Assembly: GCF_004799645.1 (NCBI RefSeq)
Contig: NZ_CP031305.1
Location: forward strand, 3,015,187 to 3,079,186
Source: Natronorubrum bangense
Lineage (GTDB): Archaea > Halobacteriota > Halobacteria > Halobacteriales > Natrialbaceae
DNA length: 64,000 nt
Direction of reading: 5' to 3'
The notes under the pieces were generated by a model. The model searched no databases and was not told the origin of the DNA. It worked only from the letters and a program-made list of their open reading frames with translations. The translations under genes and the position numbers were made by a program. Within the stretch, counting starts at the first letter, position 1, and each line of letters starts with the position of its first letter. Positions 27,184 through 36,611 of this stretch are shown here, piece after piece.

Positions 27184-28518
27184 TCACAACACCGCCGAAA
27201 CCTCGTCGAGCACCGTCGCATCGACGAACAGCACGACGCGATCGCCCGCCTGCGGAACCGTCGTCCCGCGCGGGGTAATGAGTTCGCCGTCGCGCGAGAT
27301 TGCCCCGATGACGACACACTCCGGGAGATCGGCCATCGATTCGGCGATCTGGTGGCCAGTTAACGCGCTCTCGGGGCCAAGTTCGACTTCGATGACCTCG
27401 GCACGGTCGTGTTCTAACATCGCGATCTTCTCGGTCTGGTCCGTCCGGGTGAACCGAACGATTTCCTCGGCCGTCTCCTCACGTGGGTTGATCGCGACAT
27501 CGATACCGACGGTCTCGAAGAGGTCGGTGTACTCCGTGTTGTCGATGACTGCGACGGTTCGGTCAACGCCGACTCGACGAGCGAGCAGGGAGACGAGCAG
27601 GTTCTTCTCGTCGCTGTCGAGGGCGGCAACGACGATATCGGCCTCATCGATGTGCTCGCGGGAGAGAAACTCCGTGTCGGTCGCGTCACTTTCCATGACG
27701 AACGTCTTGGGGAGCGCTTCGGCGATCTCGCGGGCGCGGTCGTGGTCGCGTTCGATCAGTCGCGGCTCGAACCCGTGGGCTTCGAACTCGCGTGCGGTCT
27801 GGAAGCCGATCTCGCTGCCGCCGACGATCACCACGTCGTTCGTACTCGAGGTCGTGTCGGTGACGGTCGCCATCGCGAACTCCTTGACCGAACTGGGGCT
27901 GCCGATGACGACGATCCGGTCGCCAGCCTGAAAGACGGTGTCGCCTTTGGCGACGATCATCTCGTCGTCCCGGAAGACGCCGGCGAACGTCATCGAATCG
28001 TACTCGTCGGCATCCATGACGCGCTGGTCGACTAGCGGGCTCTCTGGGCTGATCTCGAACTCGGCCATTCTGACGAGGCCACCGGCGAACATCTCGACGT
28101 CTTGTGCCTGTGGGAAGCCGGAGATCCGAAAGATCGTCTGAGCGACCAGCAGATCGGTACAGACGATAAAGTCCACGCCGAAGGCGCTCTGGGCTCCCTC
28201 CCACGTGTTCAACAGTGTTCGACGGCGAACGCGAGCGATCGTGAACGCGTCACTCGCGGTTTTTGCCGTGCCACAGATGACGATGTTCGTATGGTCGCTT
28301 TCGGTACACGCAATGACCAGATTCGCTTTTTCGAGACCCGCCTCCTGAAGCGTCTCCAACTCTGTCCCGTCGCCCTGTAGCGAGAGCACATCAAACGAGT
28401 AGGTGATTTCCTCGGCGAGCTCTGGATCACGCTCGACGACCGCGACGTCGTGCGATTTCTCGAGGTTCGCCGCGATCGACCGTCCGACCTCGCCTGCGCC
28501 GATGATTAGTACGTACAT
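27184..28518 (-). CDS. trkA: Trk potassium uptake regulatory subunit TrkA (two RCK units)
   Basis: The 444 residues form two RCK modules, each a Rossmann fold with RCK_C: first GAGEVGRSIAANLEKSHDVAVVERD (GxGxxG) and RCK_C ending with DRIVVIGSPSSVKEF; second VVIVGGSEIGFQTAREFEAHG and GDRVVLFVDATVLDE. The acidic residue at the end of each second strand (VERD, IERD) favours NAD(H) binding. TrkA binds to TrkH and gates K+ entry. No trkH gene is in the window, so it may act with an unlinked subunit. It lies upstream of the Lrp-RCK regulator on the same strand. Confidence 0.94.
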   Translation of the reverse strand: MYVLIIGAGEVGRSIAANLEKSHDVAVVERDPELAEEITYSFDVLSLQGDGTELETLQEAGLEKANLVIACTESDHTNIVICGTAKTASDAFTIARVRRRTLLNTWEGAQSAFGVDFIVCTDLLVAQTIFRISGFPQAQDVEMFAGGLVRMAEFEISPESPLVDQRVMDADEYDSMTFAGVFRDDEMIVAKGDTVFQAGDRIVVIGSPSSVKEFAMATVTDTTSSTNDVVIVGGSEIGFQTAREFEAHGFEPRLIERDHDRAREIAEALPKTFVMESDATDTEFLSREHIDEADIVVAALDSDEKNLLVSLLARRVGVDRTVAVIDNTEYTDLFETVGIDVAINPREETAEEIVRFTRTDQTEKIAMLEHDRAEVIEVELGPESALTGHQIAESMADLPECVVIGAISRDGELITPRGTTVPQAGDRVVLFVDATVLDEVSAVL

Positions 28519-28621
28519 TGTTGCTCCATCCTCCGCAGGGACATTCTTTCATGATATTTTGGGGGCAGGGCGAAAGGCGTTTCGAGAACGCATATACCAC
28601 CCCGACCACGAAGAGATACGT

Positions 28622-29494
28622 ATGATAGACAACACTGCCGCGGACAACGGCTGGTTCGCGGCTGTCGACGCCGACGATCTCGAGTCGGCTACGGCGGCTG
28701 TCCGTGACGGATCGGCCGACGAGCCACGCGATTGGCCTGCGCTTGCACTCGAGACAGGGTTCACCGACGACGAAGACGAGTACTACGACGCCCTTCGAGC
28801 GGCGACGACGGCCGCAACCCGAAGGGATGTCACCGAACGGGAGGCGGCCGACGACCGCCAGCTCGTCCACGCGGTGCGGGCGATGGACGACTGTACGCGG
28901 ACGGCAAACGAACTCGCTGAACGACTCGCCGAGTGGGCCGGAACCGTCGATCCCGACGCTGGAACGGGCATCGACTACGCCCGCGAGCTGGCGAGTCGGG
29001 ACGAGATCGAGCCCGGCCACGAACCGCTCGTCTCGCTGGCCGAACGCGTGGTGGCGCTTGCGGACGAAGCCGACGACTTGCGGGAGTACGTCGACCGACA
29101 GACGCCGACCGTCGCGCCGAACCTCGCGGCGCTTGCCGACCCCGTCCTCGCGGCGCGACTGATCTCGCTCGCTGGCGGCCTCGAGTCGCTGGCGAAGAAA
29201 CCAAGCGGAACGGTGCAGGTGCTTGGGGCCGAGGACGCCCTGTTTGCACATCTGCGCGGTCATGCCCCCTCGCCCAAACACGGGATCATCTACATCCACG
29301 ACGCGGTTCGGGGAACCCATCCTGACGAACGGGGCTCGGCCGCACGCGCGGTAGCCGGCAAACTCGCCATCGCTGCGCGCGTCGATCACTACTCGGGCGA
29401 GGTAAAACCCGAACTCGAGGCGGAACTCGAGGACCGAATCGAGACGATTCAGGCCCGCACTGACGACGGAAACGGCGGTGGTGACGGTGAGTGA
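28622..29494 (+). CDS. NOP5/NOP56-type box C/D RNP protein
   Basis: The 290-residue protein shows the Nop coiled-coil and Nop domain: QLVHAVRAMDDCTRTANELAERLAEW, VSLAERVVALADEADDLREY, then the Nop signature PVLAARLISLAGGLESLAKKPSGTVQVLGAEDALFAHL and PKHGIIYIHDAVRG. It links fibrillarin to L7Ae and the guide RNA during 2'-O-methylation. The N-terminal domain is highly acidic and reduced in length, and the basic KKE/D tail of eukaryotic NOP56 is missing. ATG 28622 is chosen. It overlaps the fibrillarin gene by 8 nt. Confidence 0.95.
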   Translation: MIDNTAADNGWFAAVDADDLESATAAVRDGSADEPRDWPALALETGFTDDEDEYYDALRAATTAATRRDVTEREAADDRQLVHAVRAMDDCTRTANELAERLAEWAGTVDPDAGTGIDYARELASRDEIEPGHEPLVSLAERVVALADEADDLREYVDRQTPTVAPNLAALADPVLAARLISLAGGLESLAKKPSGTVQVLGAEDALFAHLRGHAPSPKHGIIYIHDAVRGTHPDERGSAARAVAGKLAIAARVDHYSGEVKPELEAELEDRIETIQARTDDGNGGGDGE

Positions 29495-30122
29495 CGACCT
29501 ACCAGACGGCGTCGAACGCCGCCAGTTCGACGGCACCGACCGACTCGCGACCCGTGGCGAGCCGGTGTACGGCGAGCCGACCGATGGGGAGTGGCGCGCC
29601 TGGGACCCGACTCGATCCAAGCTGGGCGCGATGCTCGACCTCGGTATGGACACCGGCCTCGAGGGCGGCGAAACCGTGCTCTATCTGGGTGCAGCAAGCG
29701 GGACGACGGTGAGCCACGTCGCCGATTTCGCCGGCCCAACGTACGCCGTCGAGTTCGCTGCCCGCCCGGCTCGAGACTTACTCGAGGCCGCCGAAAGCCG
29801 GCCGCGGCTGTTTCCGTTGCTCAAAGACGCACGGAAACCCGATACCTACGCCCACGTCGTCGAATCGAACGTCGACGTGCTCGTCCAGGACGTCGCCACG
29901 CGCGGACAGGCCCGCGTCGCCCTCGAGAACGCACGCTTCCTCGCCGACGATGGACGGCTGCTGCTCGCTGTCAAGGCCAGAAGCGAGGACGTCACGCGCG
30001 ACCCGGATGCCGTCTTCGAGGACGTGCAAGCGGCCCTCGAGGACGGGTACGAACTCCTCGAGACACAGCGACTCGAGGCGTACCATACGGACCATCTCGG
30101 GATCGTCGCCCGACCGCGCTGA
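29487..30122 (+). CDS. flpA: Fibrillarin-like rRNA/tRNA 2'-O-methyltransferase
   Basis: The 211-residue protein has RLATRGEPVYGEP, EWRAWDPTRSKLGAMLDLG, SAM motif VLYLGAASGTTVSHVADF, VYAVEFAARPARDLL-like motif II (residues YAVEF) and NVDVLVQDVATRGQA. It is the catalytic subunit of the box C/D RNP. The open frame begins with several GTG codons. GTG 29487 (MSDDLPDGVERR) is chosen because it gives the standard N-terminus; GTG 29478 or 29481 remain possible. It overlaps the NOP5 gene, as expected for proteins made in fixed ratio. Confidence 0.93.
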   Translation: MSDDLPDGVERRQFDGTDRLATRGEPVYGEPTDGEWRAWDPTRSKLGAMLDLGMDTGLEGGETVLYLGAASGTTVSHVADFAGPTYAVEFAARPARDLLEAAESRPRLFPLLKDARKPDTYAHVVESNVDVLVQDVATRGQARVALENARFLADDGRLLLAVKARSEDVTRDPDAVFEDVQAALEDGYELLETQRLEAYHTDHLGIVARPR

Positions 30123-30196
30123 CGACCCGCCAACGCGCTGTTCGCTCGTTCCGTCGGTGAACAGTTATGTGAAGATTCGTTGTACCACGTGCTGGT

Positions 30197-31780
30197 ATGT
30201 CAGCACACACCACAATTGGTGAGACACTCGAGCAGACGGTTGACCGACACCCCGACCGTGATGCAATCATCTATCCACGCAAGGACCAGCGATGGACCTA
30301 TGCCGAGTTCAACGACCGGGTCAATCGACTGGCCAACGCGTTGATCGATGCCGGAATCGAGCCCGGCGACCGAGTCGCAACCGTCCTGCACAACGGTTCG
30401 GAGATGGCACTCACGGTGTACGCCTGTGCGAAAATCGGGGCTGTATTCACCCCGCTGAACTTCCGGCTTCCGGCGGGTGAGATCGAGTACATCGTCACCG
30501 ACGCTGCAGCCGACCTGCTCGTGTTCGAAGCTGCGACACGAGAGGCAGTGGAGGGTGCTCGGCCCGCCCTCGAGACCGTTGACGAGTACGTCTCCATCGA
30601 TGACGACGTTCCTGCGTTCGCGAGCGATTTCTACGCGCTGCTCGAGTCGGGAGCCACAGAGCGACCCGACGTTCGCGTCACCGAAGACGACGTGTACGCC
30701 TTCATCTACACCTCTGGGACGACGGGCCGGCCGAAAGGCGTCGTCCACGAACACCGAAGTATGGTCGAACACAGCCTCCTGTGTATCGCGGAGTTGAACT
30801 TGACCCGCGACGACGTCGGGCTGTCGATGATGCCGCTGTATCACTGTGCAGAACTCCACTGCAATCTGTTTCCGCGGGTCCATCGCGGTGCAGCGAACGT
30901 CATCCACCACGAGTTCGAGCCACAGGCTGCTCTCGAGGCGATTGAAGACCACGACGTGACACAGCTGTTTGCCGCTCCGACGGCCTGGAACGCGCTATCG
31001 CTTGCCGCCGCCGAGCAGGCTGTCGACATCTCATCGCTCCGCATCGGGTTGTACGGCGCAGCACCGATGCCCGAACAGGTACTCGAAAACTGCCGAGAAC
31101 AGCTCTGTGAGGACTACGTTCAGGCGTACGGCATGACCGAGATCGGACCGGCTGGCGTCTTCCAGTCGCCGGACGACCAGGTCTCGAAACAGGGGTCTGC
31201 CGGACTCCCTGCGCTCAATCACCAACTGCGCGTGGTCGAACCCGACGCGGATCCAGATCAGGAGGTATCACGGGGAGACATCGGCGAGATCCTGCTCTCG
31301 AGTCCGTGCGTGATGCGAGAGTACTGGAACCGTCCAGCGGCGACCGAGCGGTCGTTGCGTGCGGCTGACGGGACGACGTGGTACTACACCGGCGACCTCG
31401 GCTACCGTGATGACGACGGCTACCTCTATGTCGTCGACCGAAAGGACGACCTGATCGTCTCCGGCGGCGAGAACATCTATCCAGCCGAGGTCGAAGACGT
31501 CCTCTTTGGCCACGAGGCCGTAACGGAGGCTGCTGTCGTCGGCGAACCGAACGACGAGTGGGGTGAACAGGTCGTCGCGTATGTCGTTGGTGAGGGTGTC
31601 TCTGCCGACGAACTGGATGCGTTTCTCCGAGCAAGCGACCACCTTGCCGACTTCAAGCGCCCGCGAAAATACACGTTCGTCGACGACCTCCCGAAAAACC
31701 CCAGCGGCAAGGTTCAGAAGTTCAAGCTCCGAACCGATGAGACGGACAGCGAACCCGAGGACGACCCCATCCAACCCTGA
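30197..31780 (+). CDS. Acyl-CoA synthetase (AMP-forming), medium/long-chain type
   Basis: The 527-residue enzyme has the ANL motifs: YTSGTTGRPKGVVHEH (phosphate loop), YGAAPMPEQVLENC, YGMTEIGPAG, TGDLGYRDDDGYLYVVDRKDD (hinge Asp) and the catalytic Lys of LPKNPSGKVQKFKL. It activates a carboxylic acid to the acyl-adenylate and then to the CoA thioester. The sequence style (MMPLYHCAELHCNLFPRVH) resembles fatty acyl-CoA ligases used in haloarchaeal beta-oxidation or side-chain acids. It is monocistronic, starting 74 nt after flpA. The substrate chain length is not determined. Confidence 0.93.
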   Translation: MSAHTTIGETLEQTVDRHPDRDAIIYPRKDQRWTYAEFNDRVNRLANALIDAGIEPGDRVATVLHNGSEMALTVYACAKIGAVFTPLNFRLPAGEIEYIVTDAAADLLVFEAATREAVEGARPALETVDEYVSIDDDVPAFASDFYALLESGATERPDVRVTEDDVYAFIYTSGTTGRPKGVVHEHRSMVEHSLLCIAELNLTRDDVGLSMMPLYHCAELHCNLFPRVHRGAANVIHHEFEPQAALEAIEDHDVTQLFAAPTAWNALSLAAAEQAVDISSLRIGLYGAAPMPEQVLENCREQLCEDYVQAYGMTEIGPAGVFQSPDDQVSKQGSAGLPALNHQLRVVEPDADPDQEVSRGDIGEILLSSPCVMREYWNRPAATERSLRAADGTTWYYTGDLGYRDDDGYLYVVDRKDDLIVSGGENIYPAEVEDVLFGHEAVTEAAVVGEPNDEWGEQVVAYVVGEGVSADELDAFLRASDHLADFKRPRKYTFVDDLPKNPSGKVQKFKLRTDETDSEPEDDPIQP

Positions 31781-31871
31781 TCAGCACCAGCGACCTGTAC
31801 TTTCGACTTCACTCCCTCGAGGTCAAGACGTGGCTCCGGCGACGGACTGACTGCTCGATGCAGACCGTTCA

Positions 31872-32396
31872 CTATCGCTCTCGGAAAGCGCCGTAGACTG
31901 ACTCTGCAAACCGCGGAAACGCCATCGTCGAGCCGATCGCAACGGTGAATGCGACGACAAGCGAAAGCGGCGGATAGCCGACTGCGTCCGCGAGCGCTAC
32001 GCCACCGAATACGGCGACGGCAAGCACGAGATTGTAGTAGACGAACCGCAGCGCGATCAGTACTGGCGCAAGCGATACCCATCCGAGTGTGTCGGTTGCA
32101 AACGGCCTGATCCAGCCGCCGCGGATCGCGGTTCCGACCGCAACCATCGTCATCCAGGCGAGAAACCCAGCCGCAGTCGCGTCGTAGACGCCAGTTCCAG
32201 GGGCAGCCATGATCACGAATAGTATCGGAAGCGCCGGAATCGAGATGTCACCGAAGACGTAGCTACAGTCGTGGAGAAACCGACCGAAGCCGCTCTTTTC
32301 GGCGTGTGTGAGCTTTCCGTACCCATACCAGGTGCGGCGCGTAGAGCTGTAGGCCGGCCGGGTCTGGCGTCCGGGTTCGTCTCGTCGCTGGCTCAT
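31872..32396 (-). CDS. Four-helix membrane protein, unknown function
   Basis: The 174-residue protein starts with a basic, Arg-rich cytoplasmic segment (RRDEPGRQTRPAYSSTRRTWYGYGK) and has about four or five hydrophobic stretches: YVFGDISIPALPILFVIMAA, AGFLAWMTMVAVGTAI, WVSLAPVLIALRFVYYNLVLAVAVFGGVAL and LSLVVAFTVAIGSTMAF. No known catalytic motif is seen. A GTTAAAT element (32421-32427, reading TATA on the minus strand) lies about 29 nt upstream of the ATG. It is divergent from gshA, with 124 nt between them. Confidence 0.75.
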   Translation of the reverse strand: MSQRRDEPGRQTRPAYSSTRRTWYGYGKLTHAEKSGFGRFLHDCSYVFGDISIPALPILFVIMAAPGTGVYDATAAGFLAWMTMVAVGTAIRGGWIRPFATDTLGWVSLAPVLIALRFVYYNLVLAVAVFGGVALADAVGYPPLSLVVAFTVAIGSTMAFPRFAESVYGAFRER

Positions 32397-32520
32397 GTGA
32401 ACTCCCAGTACGAGACAGGTGTTAAATCTTCGAGCGTTCTACTCGAGGGCCGCCGCTGCTCGTCGACCGATCCGTCCAAGTCCGAACTGTCTTTACCACC
32501 GCAGACAGAAACGAGAGACG

Positions 32521-33603
32521 ATGGAACGCGGGTCCCGGGAATCGTTTACGCGCATGGGTACGCTGGGGATCGAAGAAGAGTGTTTCGTCGTCGACGACGA
32601 CGGTCGACCGACGAGTGGCACTGATGACCTCGTCTACGAACACGACCCACCAGAACTCCTCGAGGGTCGGCTCGATCACGAACTGTTCAAGTTCGTCATC
32701 GAGACCCAGACACAGTTGATCGAGGACCCGGCCGACGCCCGGGAGTCGCTGCTCGAGATCCGACAGGCACTGGTCGGCCATGCCGCCGAACACGGCTATC
32801 AGATCGCCGCCGCCGGCTTACATCCGCTGGCGAAGTGGCGCGAACTCGAGCACGCCGAAAAACCCCGCTATCGCTCCCAACTCGATCGCATTCAGTATCC
32901 ACAACACCGGAACACAACGGCAGGAGTCCACATCCACGTCGGCGTCGATGATGCCGACAAGGCGGTCTGGATCGCCAACGAACTGCGCTGGTACGTCCCA
33001 GTCATGCTTGCGCTCTCGGCGAACTCACCGTACTGGAACGGGTACGACACCGGACTGCAGTCCGCTCGCGCGAAGATTTTCGAGGGGCTGCCGAACACGG
33101 GCATGCCGACCTATTTCGAGGACTACGAGGCGTTCGACCGGTTCGAGCGCCGGATGCTCGAGACCGACTCGATCAACGATCGCGGCGAACTCTGGTACGA
33201 CGTTCGCCCGCATACGGCCCACGGGACGGTTGAACTGCGCACGCCGGACGGACAAGCGGACCCGGGCGTCGTTCTCGCGTTCGTCGAGTACGCCCACGCA
33301 CTGGTTGAGGCACTCGCCGAGGCGTACGAAGACGGCACGAGTGGCTCCCAACACCGTCGTGAACTGTTAGACGAGAACAAGTGGCGGGCGATCCGGCACG
33401 GACACGCGGCGTCGTTTATCGCCCGTGATCTCGAGGGCACGGTCGACCTCGGCGAACTCGTCGACCGTGAGTGTGAACGGCTGGGAATCGATGGGATCAA
33501 ACACATCTACGAGCGCGACAGTGGAGCAACCCGACAACGTCGGCTGCTCGAGGAGCGGGGTCCCGACGCCCTCTGTGAGTCGCTGTTGCTTGGCACTAAC
33601 TAA
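32521..33603 (+). CDS. gshA: Glutamate-cysteine ligase (GshA) for gamma-glutamylcysteine
   Basis: The 360-residue protein is a carboxylate-amine ligase of the GCS2 (YbdK) type. It opens with [20 protein letters not shown] and has [73 protein letters not shown] and [16 protein letters not shown]. Haloarchaea use gamma-glutamylcysteine, not glutathione, as major thiol, and GshA is needed to make it (established in Haloferax volcanii). The start is ATG 32521; the frame extends to 32419 without a likely start. It is divergent from the membrane protein gene. Confidence 0.92.
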   Translation: MERGSRESFTRMGTLGIEEECFVVDDDGRPTSGTDDLVYEHDPPELLEGRLDHELFKFVIETQTQLIEDPADARESLLEIRQALVGHAAEHGYQIAAAGLHPLAKWRELEHAEKPRYRSQLDRIQYPQHRNTTAGVHIHVGVDDADKAVWIANELRWYVPVMLALSANSPYWNGYDTGLQSARAKIFEGLPNTGMPTYFEDYEAFDRFERRMLETDSINDRGELWYDVRPHTAHGTVELRTPDGQADPGVVLAFVEYAHALVEALAEAYEDGTSGSQHRRELLDENKWRAIRHGHAASFIARDLEGTVDLGELVDRECERLGIDGIKHIYERDSGATRQRRLLEERGPDALCESLLLGTN

Positions 33604-33701
33604 CGACTGTCTCGGACCGTGGGTTTCCCGCTCGAGAGGCCGCGAGATGGCCTGCAAAGCTTTACTTCCGTGCGAACCCTTGTCCTTGACGAGAGGACAC
33701 T

Positions 33702-34298
33702 ATGGCTACAGACGACACTGACGAGCATCAGGCGGACGACGATCGCAGCGATCGGTACCGAGACGAGACCAGCGAAGCGTTCGAACGTGAAGAGAGTGAC
33801 CGTCTCGATAGCGATGCGGAGCTGCGTCGAACGACCGCCGTCGAGGAGGTCGACCAGCGCATCGTCGATCTGCTCTCGTGGATCCTCGATACGGAGACTC
33901 GAGCAAAGATCTACGTTCACCTCCTCGCACACCCCGGCAGCACCTCCGAAGAGGTCGCCACGGGAACCGGTCTCTACCCGAGCACCGTTCGAGAAGCGCT
34001 CGCGGAACTCCACGACGAAGACCGCGTGATGCGGGAGAAACGCGCAAGCGAGGGGGCCGGAAACAACCCCTACGAGTATACCGCTATCCAGCCGAGCGAA
34101 CTCGTCGGCGGCGTCGTCGATCAGGTCCAGCGGGAGCTGAACACGATCTTCACACTCGACCGCCACGCCGAGTCGGAGCCGACCCTCGAGGACGGCACCG
34201 AGCCCGTCACGATTACGGTCAACGATACCGCCCCGTCAGATCCCACTGACGCTAGTGATACCGACGCCGAGGAGTCAGCGTCGACCGACGATCAGTAG
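33702..34298 (+). CDS. Winged-helix transcription regulator, haloarchaeal
   Basis: The 198-residue protein has a charged N-terminus (about 1-48), a winged helix (about 50-125: VDQRIVDLLSWILDTETRAKIYVHLLAHPGSTSEEVATGTGLYPSTVREALAELHDEDRVMREK in pieces) and a disordered acidic tail with Asp/Thr/Ser repeats. The pattern resembles ArsR/TrmB-type wings. No ligand domain is visible, so target and signal are unknown. A CTTTAC element near 33660 and an upstream run support transcription just before the ATG. It converges with the M24-fold gene. Confidence 0.82.
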   Translation: MATDDTDEHQADDDRSDRYRDETSEAFEREESDRLDSDAELRRTTAVEEVDQRIVDLLSWILDTETRAKIYVHLLAHPGSTSEEVATGTGLYPSTVREALAELHDEDRVMREKRASEGAGNNPYEYTAIQPSELVGGVVDQVQRELNTIFTLDRHAESEPTLEDGTEPVTITVNDTAPSDPTDASDTDAEESASTDDQ

Positions 34299-34414
34299 CT
34301 CCCGTGCCATCGCTGTCCACCCTGCTCGTCTTGTCGGATAGACCGAGTCACCACTCTACTGGCACTCGAGCGTGATGGCTGTTCGACTGGTATGTCTTGA
34401 CGACGTGCCGTTGG

Positions 34415-35536
34415 TCAGTCCTCGAGATCGAGCACTGCCGGTCGCTCGAGTTCGAGATCGCTGTCGACGGCCTGGACAGTCGTCGTCGGCCAGTTGCCCG
34501 TCGTCGTAAGCGGTTCGACCGACGTGTCTGCAGCGCCGTCGCTGGCGGTAACCAACACGGTGTCTTCGCTTTTCGCGCCCTCGATAGTTGGGTTCCACGC
34601 GTAGGCCATTGGAGCCGTGATCGGTGCCTCGTGTTCGGGCGTTGCGATCCACTCTCGACCCGCAAAGCCAGCGGCACCGCCCTGGTGGTGGCACTCCCAC
34701 TCGCCGTCCCAGCCGACCGCGTCGTAGGCGTCCTGAACCGCCGCGAAGACGTCACCGGCCGTCCCGCTATCGCTCGCTGCAGCCTGCGTCGCTGCGAGTG
34801 CTGTCGTCTCGACGCGCGCGGCAGCCTCGTGGCGCTTCTCGAGCCACGATGGTGGGTCGAAGGCGACGGTCCGGGTGCAACTCGCATGCAAGCCAGCCCG
34901 CTGGGTCGTCACGGAGACGAGTGCGTAGTCGCCGAGTTCGGCATCTGTCGGCGTGTAATGGCGGTACTGCTGGGCGCGTTCTGCCCCGCCAACGAGGACG
35001 ACGGGTGCCTCGATGTCGCGTGCCGAGAGGGCGACTCGAAGTGCCGATGCAACCTCGTGTTCGCTATCGTTGGCCCGAAGCTCTCGACAGACCGACTCGA
35101 CCGCAGCGGCCGTTTCCTGGCCCAGCGTTCGATACCGCTCGCGGTCGCGCTCAGTCAGCGGCTGGCGAAGTGCCGTCGGATCGACGCGCTCGAGTCCCGG
35201 GATTTCGATGTCGGCAGCGGCTTCTTCGTCGTCGTCGAGTTGGGCTGTGATCGCGTCACCGAGTGAGTGTGCATGCCACGAGAACGTCTCGACCGAGACT
35301 CCATCGCGCTCGAGATCCGGTAGCTCTTCGGCGGCGACACGCTCCGCTTCGATGTTGTTCGCGATGAGCCGGAGCGTCGTGCCGTCGTAACCGATGGCGG
35401 CGACGCCGGCGTCCGTCTCACGGTCGACGACGTTGTTGCCTCCCGTCAGCCAGGCGAAGGCGTTCGGCCGTGCGAACCAGACCGAATCGAGTTCGTGTGA
35501 CTCGAGATACGACTCGAGTCGTTCGCGTTTGTCCAT
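34415..35536 (-). CDS. M24 (pita-bread) family protein lacking the Asp metal ligands
   Basis: The 373-residue protein has a creatinase-type N-terminal domain (LDSVWFARPNAFAWLTGGNN; AIGYDGTTLRLIANNIEAER) and a C-terminal pita-bread fold. Active M24 enzymes use two Asp, His and two Glu. In the stretch corresponding to DFGAxxxGYxxDxTRT the sequence reads VSVTTQRAGLHASCTRTV, so both Asp positions are Ser (S208, S219). His283/284 (CHHQGG) and IEGAK remain. It may be a non-metal family member, like creatinase, or have lost catalysis. ATG 35536 (MDKRERLES) is chosen over 35551. It is divergent from ctaA. Confidence 0.85.
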   Translation of the reverse strand: MDKRERLESYLESHELDSVWFARPNAFAWLTGGNNVVDRETDAGVAAIGYDGTTLRLIANNIEAERVAAEELPDLERDGVSVETFSWHAHSLGDAITAQLDDDEEAAADIEIPGLERVDPTALRQPLTERDRERYRTLGQETAAAVESVCRELRANDSEHEVASALRVALSARDIEAPVVLVGGAERAQQYRHYTPTDAELGDYALVSVTTQRAGLHASCTRTVAFDPPSWLEKRHEAAARVETTALAATQAAASDSGTAGDVFAAVQDAYDAVGWDGEWECHHQGGAAGFAGREWIATPEHEAPITAPMAYAWNPTIEGAKSEDTVLVTASDGAADTSVEPLTTTGNWPTTTVQAVDSDLELERPAVLDLED

Positions 35537-35662
35537 GTCGGGTGCTGGCACGGCCGGCTCTTGAATGCGACGATGGGGGTGTGTCGGGGTGTTGGGTAGT
35601 GATCAGGGGCATAACGCACTCAGTCACCCAATTCCAGCGGAGTAAGAACGACTCGGGAAACA

Positions 35663-35671
35663 TAAGTATAG
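35663..35671 (+). promoter_or_regulatory. TATA element of ctaA
   Basis: ATAAGTATA lies 28-36 nt before the GTG start at 35699, suggesting transcription close to the start codon. Confidence 0.45.
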
Positions 35672-35698
35672 GTGGTCCTAACCCCCGCTTGAACGCCT

Positions 35699-36577
35699 GT
35701 GTCGACCGATAGTTACACTTCCCGTCCGGTATTCCGTCCGCTGATCGAACGGTTCGGCTTTCCGCACCTGATCGCGATGACGCTCGTGGTGGTCGCTGCG
35801 ACCATCCTGCTTGGCGTCGCGGCGAAAGCGACCGGGTCAGGGTTGGCCTGTGAAGCGAACTGGCCCCAGTGTGATGCTGGGCCCTTTAATCTGCTTCCGG
35901 CGAACATCCCGAGTTTCTACGAGTGGTTCCACCGCTTCGTCGCGATGTTCGCCGGCTTCGCCATCATCGGCTCCGCCATTGCAGCCATGCGACTCCCGAA
36001 CATCGACAAGCGTGTAGCCGCGCTCGTCGTCGCCGGCATGATCCTGACGCCGATTCAGGTCGTCCTCGGCCGTGAAACCGTCACACAGTACACGATGGAC
36101 ATTCTGGCCCTCCACTTCTGGACGGCCGTGCTCATCTTCGTGTTGTTTACGGTCGCGACTGTCCTCGTCTGGGCCCCGCGGTTGACCTCAACACACGTTT
36201 CCGCCGCGCTCGCACTCGGTGCCGTTTCGGTCCCGTTCCACGTCGCCCTCAGCCCGCTGGTGATCGGTGACATCACGTCGTACCGACCATCGATCCAGAT
36301 GGCTCAGTACGCTGTCACCCTCGCACTGCTGGCTGCTGTCATCGTTGCGACGATGGTCGGCCGTCGCCACTTCGAGTCGAACCGGTTGACTGCCCTGCTG
36401 AGCGGCACGTCGGTGCTCGCTGTGCTGACGATCTTCCTCGGTCGCCGGGCCGTGATGACGTTCAATCCAGCACTCGACTACATCTACGTCGCCGTCGCTG
36501 CACTGCTGTTGGTCGTGTTCGTCGTCGGTATTCAATTGGTCCGTCGGACCGCGAGTCGCTCGAGCGGCGCGCTTTAA
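35699..36577 (+). CDS. ctaA: Heme A synthase (CtaA/COX15)
   Basis: The 292-residue membrane protein has eight hydrophobic segments. Its outer loop CEANWPQC holds the Cys pair of CtaA, followed by FYEWFHRFVAMFAGF and LHFWTAVLIFVLF with the conserved His pairs. It oxidises heme O to heme A for aa3-type terminal oxidases. GTG 35699 gives MSTDSYTSRPVF; no ATG lies near. The gene ends 34 nt before the stop of the convergent hydrolase gene. No oxidase genes are in the window. Confidence 0.95.
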   Translation: MSTDSYTSRPVFRPLIERFGFPHLIAMTLVVVAATILLGVAAKATGSGLACEANWPQCDAGPFNLLPANIPSFYEWFHRFVAMFAGFAIIGSAIAAMRLPNIDKRVAALVVAGMILTPIQVVLGRETVTQYTMDILALHFWTAVLIFVLFTVATVLVWAPRLTSTHVSAALALGAVSVPFHVALSPLVIGDITSYRPSIQMAQYAVTLALLAAVIVATMVGRRHFESNRLTALLSGTSVLAVLTIFLGRRAVMTFNPALDYIYVAVAALLLVVFVVGIQLVRRTASRSSGAL

Positions 36578-36590
36578 GCGCGACCAATCA

Positions 36591-36595
36591 TTTTT
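36591..36595 (+). terminator. T-run between ctaA and the convergent hydrolase gene
   Basis: A run of T residues (CATTTTTCAG, about 36590-36597) follows the ctaA stop by 14 nt in a 34-nt convergent gap; it could stop ctaA transcription. Confidence 0.35.
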
Positions 36596-36611
36596 CAGTC
36601 TCGGCTGTCGA

